Source: Kumtagia sp963839725 (GTDB lineage: Bacteria; Pseudomonadota; Alphaproteobacteria; Rhizobiales; Rhizobiaceae). From it: a stretch of 64,000 nucleotides of DNA. The stretch is taken from the NCBI GenBank assembly GCA_963839725.1, contig CAWIWT010000026.1, positions 124,001 through 188,000 of the forward strand, read 5' to 3'. Shown here piece after piece: positions 55,648 to 63,978 of this stretch (position 1 is the stretch's first letter; each line of letters opens with the position of its first letter). A program made the position numbers and the translations under genes. Below the pieces are notes generated by a model. That model was not told where the DNA came from and ran no database searches. It was given only the letters and a program-made list of their open reading frames with translations.

Positions 55648-56823
55648 TCAGCGGTCCACCAGCTTTCTGAAATCGCCCGACGGCCGCGGATAATCCTCGG
55701 CCGGCTGGACGGCGATTTCGCGGATGCGTCTTTCCGCCTGCGCGATCTCCGCCGCTCCATCGAGCACCCGGAACGCAGTGGCGTAGGACCGGCTGTCGCC
55801 GTGCTCCAGCCAGATCATCTCGCCCCGCTCGCGAGCAGCCAGATTACCAAGAACATGGTGCGTGGACGGTTCGATGCCAAGGGCATACTGCCCGGCCTGG
55901 AAGTGCTGCCATTCATAGAGGCACGGCAACTGATCCTTTCGCGTGACAACTTCGAAGCCGAGACCGAGACGATCGTTGACGACCGCCACCGGAACCTCGC
56001 CGGCACCATCTGCTGCCGTCTCGTGCTCCCAGACCTGTTCCCTGTAGCCAACCCGCGGAGCCGGAAACGTGCGGTAGCCGACGCCTTGCTTCTCATAGTC
56101 ATCCGCATGCGAGGCCCAGACGACGTCGATGATCGGCGCGATGTAGCGCGAGCCCTCGTCAAGCAGCGGATAACCGACATTGACATGATAAAAGAACATA
56201 TGCGGCGTGCGGTAGAAGCCGTGATTGACCACTCGGTCCTCGAGCCGGATTTCATTGCCGCCGACATCAGCCTCGATGCGGCGGATGAGGTGCAGGTCCT
56301 CACCAAACACTGCCGACTGCTGGACGATGCCCTCGGCCCAAAGGATGCAGCGATCCCCCTCCCAAGTTTCGCCGTAACCGGTCAGCCTCGCGGGAATAGT
56401 GCTCACCTTGCCATGCAGCGAATGCTTGACCCTTGCCCTTCGCGGGTAAAGGTAGTTGTCGGCAGGCACTTCCTCGGTGCCGAGAATATGGTCGAGACCG
56501 CAGGTGAGAAGCAGCCCTGAGAACGATCGCGTCCAGGCAATGCCGTCCTCGCCTTCGTCATTGTGAAGGCCTGGGTGGCGGAAGCCTGTCGGTGAGTGCC
56601 AGCCGATCGCCTTACCGTTAAACTCGAATTCCGCAATGTCCATCGCCCGGTCGACCAGCACGGTAAACCGCAGCCCCGATCCCGTGCGAAACTCGAGCAT
56701 GCGAACGCCGCGCTCCACTCCGTCGCCAAGCGTCATCAGCCGCACGCCGGCGAACTGCGAAAGCATGCCGGTGCGTTCCGACACCTCGCGGCGCGTCAGC
56801 GTCCTGCCAAAAAGCTTCACCAT
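55648..56823 (-). CDS. DUF4432 (aldose 1-epimerase-like) family protein
   Basis: A 391-residue protein with the galactose-mutarotase-like fold: VRLMTLGDGVERGVRMLEFR, VDRAMDIAEFEFNGKAIGWH, FSGLLLTCGLDHILG, FFYHVNVGYPLLDEGSRYIA and LYEWQHFQAGQYALGIEPST. DUF4432 members accompany sugar-catabolic operons and are thought to epimerise or isomerise anomeric or keto-enol forms. The start at 56823 (MVKLFGRTLTRREVSERTGM) is certain in kind: the frame stays open upstream only because it runs through the MITE-like element, which encodes nothing. It lies between that element and the MocD-like gene. Confidence 0.85.
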   Translation of the reverse strand: MVKLFGRTLTRREVSERTGMLSQFAGVRLMTLGDGVERGVRMLEFRTGSGLRFTVLVDRAMDIAEFEFNGKAIGWHSPTGFRHPGLHNDEGEDGIAWTRSFSGLLLTCGLDHILGTEEVPADNYLYPRRARVKHSLHGKVSTIPARLTGYGETWEGDRCILWAEGIVQQSAVFGEDLHLIRRIEADVGGNEIRLEDRVVNHGFYRTPHMFFYHVNVGYPLLDEGSRYIAPIIDVVWASHADDYEKQGVGYRTFPAPRVGYREQVWEHETAADGAGEVPVAVVNDRLGLGFEVVTRKDQLPCLYEWQHFQAGQYALGIEPSTHHVLGNLAARERGEMIWLEHGDSRSYATAFRVLDGAAEIAQAERRIREIAVQPAEDYPRPSGDFRKLVDR

Positions 56824-56837
56824 GCGCCGTTCATCCT

Positions 56838-57091
56838 TAGAGCACTGTCCGACCAGATTGAACCATTCTGCCGGCGATGGTTCGGGCCAAGGTCGAGGAC
56901 TTCGTCGAATGTCCGTGCTGGTGGTACGGACGAGACGATGGCCGAAGGATTTGGCCCGAACCGGCCCGGCCCTTCGGGTTTGCGTTTGACGGACTTGGCC
57001 GATGTACCACATCGACCTGCGCCGCCCTCCTGGCGGTTCATCACGCCAAGCGACAAACAGAATGATTTCAATCTGGTCGGACATCGCTCTA
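56838..57091 (-). mobile_element. MITE-like element M1 with ~35-bp terminal inverted repeats
   Basis: Both ends read, inward, TAGAGC, two variable bases, then TGTCCGACCAGATTGAA, with similarity continuing to ATTCTG. TA stands at each end (56838-56839 and 57090-57091), as expected for TA-target elements related to IS630/Tc1. The 254-bp unit encodes no transposase. Its right end supplies the TAG stop of the ABC ATPase gene. The interior resembles M2 (57870-58139) read on the opposite strand. Confidence 0.7.
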
Positions 57092-57865
57092 GTGCGCGAT
57101 AGCGTTGCGCAGGTCGCTGTCGGACATGCCGGTGATCACCTCCTCGACCTTTCCGACGCTGGTCTTTTTCGGATCGATGTCGTCGGCCACCACCTTGCCC
57201 TGCCGCATCACCACGATGCGATCGACGACCTGGAAAACGTGATGGATGTTGTGAGCGATGAAGACGCACGAATGGCCGGTATCGCGCGCGTTTCGCACGA
57301 ATCGCAGCACGCCCTGCGTCTCGGCGACGCCGAGATTGTTGGTCGGCTCGTCGAGAATGATCAGATCGCTGTGAAAATGCATGGCGCGCGCGATCGCCAC
57401 GGCCTGGCGCTCGCCGCCCGAGAGAGACCCGATCGGCGTGGTCGGTGGAATGTTCTTGGTGATGCCGACGCGCCTCAGGAGATCGCGCGCGACCTGCTCC
57501 ATGGCGGCCTGATCCATCCTGTTGAGGAACTTCGGCCCCTTGGTCGGCTCGCGTCCGAGGAAAAGGTTTCGCGTGATGGAGAGTTGGGTCACCAGCGCGG
57601 AGTCTTGGTAGATCGTCTCGATGCCGTTGGCGATCGCATCGGTTGTGCTCCTGATATCGACCTTCTTGCCCTTCAAGTGGATTTCGCCGCTCGTCAGGCG
57701 CACCGCGCCCGACAGAACCTTGATAAGCGTCGACTTGCCAGCGCCGTTGTCGCCCAGCAGACCGACGATCTCGTTGGGGAAGACGCGGAACGTCACGTCA
57801 TCGAGCGCGCGCACGCGTCCGTAATACTTGCTGACGTTCTTCATGAGGACGAGTTCTTCGGCCAT
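57089..57865 (-). CDS. Sugar ABC transporter ATP-binding protein with a single NBD (FrcA-like)
   Basis: A 258-residue ATPase: Walker A GDNGAGKSTLIKVLSGAV, signature GSLSGGERQAVAIARAMHFH, Walker B LIILDEPTNNLGVAETQG and switch His in CVFIAHNIHHVF. One NBD instead of the RbsA-type two is typical of the fructose (Frc) class of rhizobial importers. The start at 57865 (MAEELVLMKNVSKYYG) is used; ATG 57883 lies inside the MITE-like element M2. The stop codon lies in M1, so the element has probably replaced or trimmed the original C-terminus. It couples to the permease upstream. Confidence 0.88.
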   Translation of the reverse strand: MAEELVLMKNVSKYYGRVRALDDVTFRVFPNEIVGLLGDNGAGKSTLIKVLSGAVRLTSGEIHLKGKKVDIRSTTDAIANGIETIYQDSALVTQLSITRNLFLGREPTKGPKFLNRMDQAAMEQVARDLLRRVGITKNIPPTTPIGSLSGGERQAVAIARAMHFHSDLIILDEPTNNLGVAETQGVLRFVRNARDTGHSCVFIAHNIHHVFQVVDRIVVMRQGKVVADDIDPKKTSVGKVEEVITGMSDSDLRNAIAH

Positions 57866-57869
57866 CGTC

Positions 57870-58139
57870 AGACCATGCTCCATCTAAGTTGCGCCGTTCT
57901 GTTTCTCGGATGGCGAGACGAACCAGGCGGAGAACGTCGAATGCTCGATGCGGTGCATCGGGCGAGACGTTCGACGAAGTGGGCGTCCGCCAGCCGGAAA
58001 CCCTCCGGGCCAGGCGAGTTCCCCGCAAATCCTTCGGCCTTTGGCTCGCCCGTACTTCCGGTACGGCCGTCGCCAAACGCCTCGACCTTGCGAGGAACTC
58101 CCACCGGCAGAACGGTACAACTTAGGTGGAGCATGGTCT
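57870..58139 (+). mobile_element. MITE-like element M2 with ~30-bp terminal inverted repeats
   Basis: The ends read, inward, AGACCATGCTCCA, one variable base, CTAAGTTG, two variable bases, CCGTTCTG. The 270-bp interior has a TTCTGTTTCTCGGATGGCGA region homologous to TTCTGTTTGTCGCTTGGCGT of M1 in the opposite orientation. One end abuts the TGA of the permease gene, the other lies just before the ATPase start. No transposase is encoded. Confidence 0.7.
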
Positions 58140-59110
58140 CAATTCCCCGACTGATGTCTGCGCTCGAGGCCCGAATGGAGGGCCATCATGCCCAGGATGA
58201 TGGCGCCGATGAAAATGTTGTAGGCGAGGCCCGGCACACCGACCATGACGATGCCGTTGCGCATGATGCGCAGGATGAAAATGCCGATCACCGTGCCGAT
58301 AATGGTGCCCCGACCTCCGGTGAGCGCCGTGCCGCCGATCACCACCATGGCGATGACTTCCAGCTCGTAGCCGGTTCCGCTGTTCGGATTGGCGGCGGAG
58401 GTGCGGATCGAACTGATGATACCGGCGAACGCCGACAGGAAAGCGGAGAGAATGAACAGAATGACCTTGGTGCGGTCGACATTGACGCCGCGCGCACGCG
58501 CCGCATTGGGATTGCCGCCCGACGCCTGGATCCAGTTGCCGAACTTGGTTTGCGTCAGCGTATAGCCGAGCACGACCGCGACAATGATGAACCAGAACAG
58601 CGACATGTAGATGCGGAACGGACCGATGTAGAAATCGCCGACCAGCACCTGCGACAGCCAGTAGTCTCCGGAATTCCACGTCCGCTGCGGGAAACCGTCG
58701 GTGATGAAAAGTGCCGTACCGCGCGCAACCAGAAGCATTCCGAGCGTCACCAGGAAGGATGGTATCTTCAGGCGCGTGACGAAGAGGCCGTTCACCCAGC
58801 CGATCAGAACTGCAACGAGCAGAGCGATGACGAAAGAGAGTTCAAGCGGCAGCGAGCCGGCATTGAACAGGGTCCACATGATCACCGGCGTCAGGCCGAA
58901 GAGGGAGCCAACCGACAGGTCGAATTCGCCCGACGTCATCAGCAATGTCATGGCAAGCGCGACGAGGCCAAGCTCGACGGAGAAAGCCAGCGTGTTGCTG
59001 ATGTTCAACGCAGACAGGAACTGCGGATTTATGGCGTAGAAGACGATGAGCTCGGCGACCAGCAGCACGAGCGGGCCGAATTCAGGTTTCAGGAACAGGC
59101 GCTGGAGCAT
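58139..59110 (-). CDS. Sugar ABC transporter permease (FrcC-like)
   Basis: A 323-residue RbsC-family permease. It contains LAMTLLMTSGEFDLSVGSLF, the family motif with Glu-Phe in place of the usual Gly-Ile before DLSVG. It also has FLVTLGMLLVARGTALFITD and AMVVIGGTALTGGRGTIIGT. About nine hydrophobic helices cover the protein. The start at 59110 (MLQRLFLKPEFGP) has GGAAAG seven bases upstream; a 113-residue extension in the same frame is not homologous. It forms one importer with the ATPase and the binding protein in this cluster. Confidence 0.9.
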   Translation of the reverse strand: MLQRLFLKPEFGPLVLLVAELIVFYAINPQFLSALNISNTLAFSVELGLVALAMTLLMTSGEFDLSVGSLFGLTPVIMWTLFNAGSLPLELSFVIALLVAVLIGWVNGLFVTRLKIPSFLVTLGMLLVARGTALFITDGFPQRTWNSGDYWLSQVLVGDFYIGPFRIYMSLFWFIIVAVVLGYTLTQTKFGNWIQASGGNPNAARARGVNVDRTKVILFILSAFLSAFAGIISSIRTSAANPNSGTGYELEVIAMVVIGGTALTGGRGTIIGTVIGIFILRIMRNGIVMVGVPGLAYNIFIGAIILGMMALHSGLERRHQSGN

Positions 59111-59238
59111 GACTGACTTTCCAGGGTTAGCGGGCGAAAATGACAGAGACATGCCGACAGCGTTGCGTTGGTGGGATGGATGGGTCGGGACCGGCGTCCG
59201 CGACGGAGAAACCGCCGCGAACGCCTTGATTATTAGGC

Positions 59239-60171
59239 CTATTTGCCCGACATAACGTCGGCATAGACCTGAGCGGTGTCCTTCTCGTAGAGCGCGCCGG
59301 TGATGATGTTGAATGCCGGCGGAATGCCATCGGTCGCCATCAGCCCGAGCGACAAGGCGAGATAGCTTGTCGCCTGTGGATCTTGCCATTGCGCGGCGTT
59401 GACGTAGCCTTCCATCACTTCCGAAGTGGTATCGAGCGAGTTGCCCCATCCGACGACCGGAAGCTCGCCGGGCTTCACACCGACCTGATCGAACACGCGC
59501 TTGATGCTGCCCGTGGCCAGATCGCCGAGACCGATGATCGCCTTGATCTTGGCGCGGTTGGCGCTGAGGTAGTCGCTCATGCGGGTGATGACTTCAGCCT
59601 GGTCGAGCGTGGTCTCGGTGACTTCCCAGGTGATGCCGAGCGGTTCGAATACCTCCTTGATGCCCTTCTCCTCCTCGACGCCGTAGCTGGCGCCGGGAAC
59701 TTCGACGGGCATCCACACGAAATCGCCCTTTTTCACGAAGCCCTTGTCGACCAGGTATTGCGCCCAGCCACGGCCGACGACGATGAGGTCGGTGCCGACG
59801 TAAGCCTGGAAGTTGGCCGAAGGATCAGGCGTGTTGAAGTTGATCAGCGGGATGTTGGCCGCCTTCGCTTCCTTGACGATCTCGACAAGGCTGCCCGGAT
59901 CCGGGCTGGTGGTGACGATCGCGTCGGCCTTGGCGGCGATCGCAGCGCGGATCGCTTCCTGCTGGGACGGAACGTCGCCATTGTGGAACGAGGTATTGAC
60001 GGTCTGACCCGTCGACTTCGCCCAGGTCTCGGCGCCCTGCAGGAAGTAGGTCCAGACAGGATCGGCGGGGCCGCCATGCGAGATCCAGTAAAGCGTCTTG
60101 GCCTGTGCGGCGACCGGCAAAGCCAGCGCAATCATCAGGCCGTAGACCAAGAGTCTCAGTTTACTCAGCAT
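59239..60171 (-). CDS. Periplasmic sugar/inositol-type binding protein
   Basis: A 310-residue binding protein with a signal peptide (LRLLVYGLMIALALPVAAQA, cleavage near AQAKT). The mature type-I fold has LYWISHGGPADPVWTYFLQG, AIVTTSPDPGSLVEIVKEAK, DYLSANRAKIKAIIGLGDLA and VVGWGNSLDTTSEVMEGYVN. The ribosome-binding site GGGAGG lies six bases before ATG. It would bind the substrate of the cluster, proposed to be a cyclitol or an amino-/O-methyl-cyclitol such as a rhizopine; the ligand is inferred from neighbours only. Confidence 0.9.
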   Translation of the reverse strand: MLSKLRLLVYGLMIALALPVAAQAKTLYWISHGGPADPVWTYFLQGAETWAKSTGQTVNTSFHNGDVPSQQEAIRAAIAAKADAIVTTSPDPGSLVEIVKEAKAANIPLINFNTPDPSANFQAYVGTDLIVVGRGWAQYLVDKGFVKKGDFVWMPVEVPGASYGVEEEKGIKEVFEPLGITWEVTETTLDQAEVITRMSDYLSANRAKIKAIIGLGDLATGSIKRVFDQVGVKPGELPVVGWGNSLDTTSEVMEGYVNAAQWQDPQATSYLALSLGLMATDGIPPAFNIITGALYEKDTAQVYADVMSGK

Positions 60172-60377
60172 TGATTACCTCCCATTGAAAACGTGAGTTC
60201 GTTGCTCCTCCACGGTCCGGGTCAACCCGGGCCGCCTACCTCGGCATCAGGCTCCGAGCGCACCGTCGCCGCCTGAGCCGGTAGGCTTCAAGCAGGCGCT
60301 CGGTACACCATTCAGAGGCCATACCCAGTTCCATGTCAAACCGCGCTTTTTCCTTTCTTGCGGCACCTTCGGCCATA

Positions 60378-61292
60378 TCAAAGCCCGTTGGCGACGAACT
60401 TGCCGTCCAGGAACTTCTTGGCGCGCGGCACGTCGTCCTCGGACAGATGCTCGATGATCACCGGCATGTTCGGGTGCTTCTCCGCGAGCCGCTTCAGATA
60501 GAGATCGTAGTTGAGCGAACCGAGACCCGGCGCCGGCAATTCGATCTCGCCGACACCGCGGAAGGTATGGCTCTCCAGTGCGTCCGCGTCGCCAATATCG
60601 GCGTGCTTCTCCGACTTGTCGTCGCCGGAACGCTTCACGTCCTTGGCATGCGCGATCTTTATCTTGTCGGTCAGCGTATCGAACACCTGGTTCAGGATCT
60701 GATCCATCCGGTCGATATTGTGCGTCTCGAAGTAGTTGGTCGGGTCCATTAGCAGGCCGAGTCCCGGATGATCGACCTGCGCGAACATCTTAACCGTCTC
60801 CTCGACCGAGCCGACGACATTGTTCACATAGGTTTCGAGCAGGAACATCGCGCCGTGGTCGTAGGCGGTCTGCGCCAGGTCGGCGATCACCTTGCGGCAT
60901 TCCTCGAAGCCTTCCTCGGTCTTGTTCTTAGGGTGGTGCACCCAGTCGGACTCGGTGTTGTAGGTGCCGGTCTCGGAGATGACGTAAGGCGAGCCGAAGT
61001 GGCGGGCGTTGCGGATGATCTCCTTCAAATAGTTGACGCGCTTCTCGCGCTCCGCCTTGTCCGGATGGATGATGTTGGTGTAGCCCGAAACGCAGCAGAC
61101 CGGCAGATTGTGGCTACGGAAGGTGTCACGCACCTTCTTTGCCTTGTCCTTGGTGATCTGACCCGCCGACAGTTCGACGTCCTTGAAATGCAGGTCGAGC
61201 TGAACCGTATTGAACCCGAGCCCCCGTATCTTCCGCGCGGTTTCCTCGAGACCATACGGAAAATAGCCGGTGAAAATGCCTGCTTGCATCAT
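60378..61292 (-). CDS. MocC-like sugar phosphate isomerase/epimerase (TIM barrel)
   Basis: A 304-residue AP-endonuclease-family-2 barrel: MMQAGIFTGYFPYGLEETAR, PVCCVSGYTNIIHPDKAERE, SPYVISETGTYNTESDWVHH, MFLLETYVNNVVGSVEETVK, GLLMDPTNYFETHNID and VIIEHLSEDDVPRAKKFL. The Glu, Asp and His residues in these motifs are the usual metal ligands of the fold (E...D...H...E). IolE/IolI/MocC-type enzymes of this group act on inosose and related keto-sugars. GGAGG lies nine bases before ATG 61292. It is 22 bp after the dehydrogenase gene. Confidence 0.88.
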   Translation of the reverse strand: MMQAGIFTGYFPYGLEETARKIRGLGFNTVQLDLHFKDVELSAGQITKDKAKKVRDTFRSHNLPVCCVSGYTNIIHPDKAEREKRVNYLKEIIRNARHFGSPYVISETGTYNTESDWVHHPKNKTEEGFEECRKVIADLAQTAYDHGAMFLLETYVNNVVGSVEETVKMFAQVDHPGLGLLMDPTNYFETHNIDRMDQILNQVFDTLTDKIKIAHAKDVKRSGDDKSEKHADIGDADALESHTFRGVGEIELPAPGLGSLNYDLYLKRLAEKHPNMPVIIEHLSEDDVPRAKKFLDGKFVANGL

Positions 61293-61314
61293 GGGGGATG
61301 TCCTCCCTGCAGAT

Positions 61315-62406
61315 TCAGTTGATGGAAATTTCGGAAAGCTTGATCGTGCGGCCTTGGTCGATGGACCGGTAACCGGCCTCGACCAGCGCCATTGTCTTGA
61401 CGTTGTCCGCAACGGATAGCGCCGGGACCGACCCGGTCTTCACTGCATGCTGGAGTTGCTCCATCACGCCGATGAAAGCGTGCGGGAACCACATCGTACC
61501 CCAGCTGGGCGAAACCCATTTGCCGCCGGTTTTCCTGGCCGACGCGTAGGACAGAGTCGATGCCGCGCCCGTCGGCCAGCCGATCGTGCCCTTGGCAACG
61601 CCTTCGGTGCCATCGACGCGCCAGTTGATGTGCTGGTCGTCCTGATAGCCTTCCTGGCGCGGACCGGACCACACATCCTCCAGCGACAGAGCAAGCACGC
61701 CGGACGGGAATTTGATGGTCGACACCGTGATGCCGTCGAAATGATCGAAGGTGGTGCGCGGGTCCTTGCGCGTCAGCGTGGTGATTTCCTCGGCGTCTCC
61801 AAACAGAAATCGCAGCACATCGAGATGGTGAACGCTCATGTTCGACAGCGTCAAGCGGTCATAGCCCTCCAAAAAGGTCTGCCAGTGCGGAATGGCGTGC
61901 ATGTCAATCTGCGCGAAGACGATGTCGCCGAGCGCGCCCGAGTCCATGACCTGCTTGAGCACGCGCATCGACTGGTCGTAGCGCATATTCTGGTTGACCG
62001 AGAGTATCTTGCCGGCCTTCGTTGCCTCGTCGCGCAGCTTGATCGCTTCGTCCAGCGAAAGCGCCAGCGGCTTCTGCGCCAGGATTGCCTTGATGTGCTT
62101 TTGCTTCAGTGCATGGCGAATGAGCGCCGGCTGCTGGTCCGGCGGAAAGGCAAGGTCGATGATTTCGACGTCGGTGTCTTCGATCAGCCTTTCCGGCTTA
62201 TCGTCAACCTTGGGAATGCCCCAGCGCTGGGCGACCTTCTCGGCGTTGGCCTTGGTGCGCGAGGCAATGGCAACGACCGGAAACCTGGCTTCCTTGTATG
62301 CCGCCAGATGGCACTCGGCCATGATCATGCCGGCGCCGATGCAGCCGATCCGATAATCCCTGGTTCGGATCTTGACGTCCGGCTCGAACCCCATTGCGTT
62401 CGCCAT
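61315..62406 (-). CDS. Gfo/Idh/MocA-family NAD(P)-dependent dehydrogenase
   Basis: A 363-residue dehydrogenase. The N-terminal Rossmann fold has YRIGCIGAGMIMAECHLAAY and FPVVAIASRTKANAEKVAQR. The family's EKP-type catalytic lysine appears as ILAQKPLALSLDEAIKL, and the C-terminal beta domain has NMSVHHLDVLRFLFGDAEEI. Enzymes of this family oxidise myo- and scyllo-inositol and rhizopine derivatives. The start at 62406 (MANAMGFEPDVKIR) is preceded by GGAGGAAGG, decisive over ATG 62481. It is the first gene of the minus-strand cluster behind the promoter at 62631-62659. Confidence 0.9.
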   Translation of the reverse strand: MANAMGFEPDVKIRTRDYRIGCIGAGMIMAECHLAAYKEARFPVVAIASRTKANAEKVAQRWGIPKVDDKPERLIEDTDVEIIDLAFPPDQQPALIRHALKQKHIKAILAQKPLALSLDEAIKLRDEATKAGKILSVNQNMRYDQSMRVLKQVMDSGALGDIVFAQIDMHAIPHWQTFLEGYDRLTLSNMSVHHLDVLRFLFGDAEEITTLTRKDPRTTFDHFDGITVSTIKFPSGVLALSLEDVWSGPRQEGYQDDQHINWRVDGTEGVAKGTIGWPTGAASTLSYASARKTGGKWVSPSWGTMWFPHAFIGVMEQLQHAVKTGSVPALSVADNVKTMALVEAGYRSIDQGRTIKLSEISIN

Positions 62407-62946
62407 GCCTTCCTCCGACGCATTATTCTTGGTTTGAGCCCGCGCGACAAGGCGCACCCGCGACTGCTCAAGCGTGGTCATGGCTCACTCTCGAACACCG
62501 CAGCCGGTTTCCCAAGCGATTATCCGCCCACTATTCGACCTTGAAATTTCCGGCCTCACGCCGATTTCGATGGCAAAGGCATGTGAATTCCTCCCAGTGG
62601 GCACTCCTCCAGCACCGGCAACATGATGGATATTGACGACACCGTCCAAACGCTGTCAACATCATTTCTAATCAAAAAGCATCATTTAAACAGTCAGGGA
62701 GGCAGGCTTGCAGAGGTGTTGCGAATGTTCTCCACCACATATGCGGTATTTTGAGGGTTTTCGAAAAGGCCTTGCCAGTCAATCCGGGCGCAGCCATCCG
62801 ACCGCAGCACTAACGCCGAGCGACCTTCCCGTGAGATTTGCAGCAAACAACTTCAATTTACCTCAGAATCGGCTATCGGTTAACTCAAACCACCAGCGCC
62901 GTTGCGCGCCGCCTGTTGTCTGGACACGGAAACGAAGGCATTAGAC
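62407..62946 (-). promoter_or_regulatory. Divergent control region of the moc-like cluster with promoter and dyad
   Basis: On the minus strand TTGACA (62659-62654) and TCAATA (62636-62631) are 17 bases apart, about 225 bp before the dehydrogenase start. The same stretch is an imperfect dyad: ATGATG-TTGACA on one side, TGTCGTCAA and CATCAT on the other. AAATGATG also occurs twice, about 20 bases apart, just upstream. The LacI-type protein encoded at 62947 is the likely ligand-responsive repressor. No gene was found in the rest of this 540-bp stretch. Confidence 0.55.
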
Positions 62947-63978
62947 TTGCGGGCGACCCTTATCGACATTGCGCGGGAAGCAGGCGTCTCGGCGGCAACG
63001 GTGGACCGTGTCCTCAACAACCGCTCGGGCGTGCGATCGCGCACCCGCGAAATCGTCCTAGAGACCGCCCAGCGGCTCGGCTACATCGCGGAGGCGGCAG
63101 CCTCGTCGTCCACCTCTCGCTCGCAGGCCCACGAGACCATCCGCCTTGCTTTCGCCCTGCCCGCCGGCACCAACACCTTCATGAAGATACTGCACCGGCA
63201 GATTGAAATGCAGGCGGGGTCGAGACCGGATCTCGACGTGCGCATCGTCACCATCGAAGGCTTCAATCCCGACCGCCTCGCTCGCGCCCTGCAGGATCTG
63301 CGCGGCGACGCGCAAGGTTTCGGCGTGGTCGCGCTGGACCACCCAACAGTGCGCGAGGCGTTGCGCTCGCTCGCATCCGGCGGCGCCAAGATCGTCACGC
63401 TGGTGTCCGACATTCTTCATGTCCCACGTGCTGCCTATATCGGCATCGACAACCGCGCGGCAGGCCGCCTCGCCGGCTACCTCGCCAGCCGCTTCCTGCA
63501 TGAAAACAACGCGGGAAAGGTCGCGATCTTCGCCGGCTCGCTGTCTTATCGCGGCCATGAGGAGCGCGAGATGGGATTCCGTCACATACTGGTGGAGGAG
63601 TTCCCGAACCTGCGCATCGTCGAACTGCTCGAAATGCTGGACGATCGCGACAAAGCCTATGCGGAAGCCTCAAAACTGCTCGACCGCCACCCCGACCTGG
63701 CCGCGATCTACAATATCGGCGCGGGCAATCCGGGTATCGCCCGTGCCTTGAAAGAGCGTGGACGCGAGCACTCGGTCATCTTCATCGGCCATGAAGTGAC
63801 CGAAGCCACCAAGGAACTGCTGCTCGATGAAACCATGGATGCGGTGATCGACCAGAACCCTCGGGTCGAGGCGCGCGAGGCGCTGAATATCCTCAGCCGT
63901 CTCGTGCGGGGCGAACCGTTCGACTACCACCCGCCCCGCCTTCAGGTCATCTTCAAGGAAAATATCCCGGAGATCTGA
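62947..63978 (+). CDS. LacI-family regulator of the moc-like cluster
   Basis: A 343-residue regulator from TTG 62947. The N-terminal HTH reads ATLIDIAREAGVSAATVDRV and LNNRSGVRSRTREIVLETAQ. The effector domain resembles sugar-binding proteins (AYIGIDNRAAGRLAGYLASR, KVAIFAGSLSYRGHEEREMG, AIYNIGAGNPGIARALKERG). TTG 62947 is preferred because GAAGG lies nine bases before it and the HTH begins seven residues later; TTG 62902 would add 15 residues. Divergent position implies control of the catabolic operon. Its TGA overlaps the ATG of the next gene. Confidence 0.9.
   Translation: MRATLIDIAREAGVSAATVDRVLNNRSGVRSRTREIVLETAQRLGYIAEAAASSSTSRSQAHETIRLAFALPAGTNTFMKILHRQIEMQAGSRPDLDVRIVTIEGFNPDRLARALQDLRGDAQGFGVVALDHPTVREALRSLASGGAKIVTLVSDILHVPRAAYIGIDNRAAGRLAGYLASRFLHENNAGKVAIFAGSLSYRGHEEREMGFRHILVEEFPNLRIVELLEMLDDRDKAYAEASKLLDRHPDLAAIYNIGAGNPGIARALKERGREHSVIFIGHEVTEATKELLLDETMDAVIDQNPRVEAREALNILSRLVRGEPFDYHPPRLQVIFKENIPEI

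Noticed and set aside
57002..59116. 704-residue plus-strand open frame
   Set aside because: Antisense to the ATPase and permease genes and running through both MITE-like elements; its composition (rich in Arg, Asp, His) is typical of a shadow frame.
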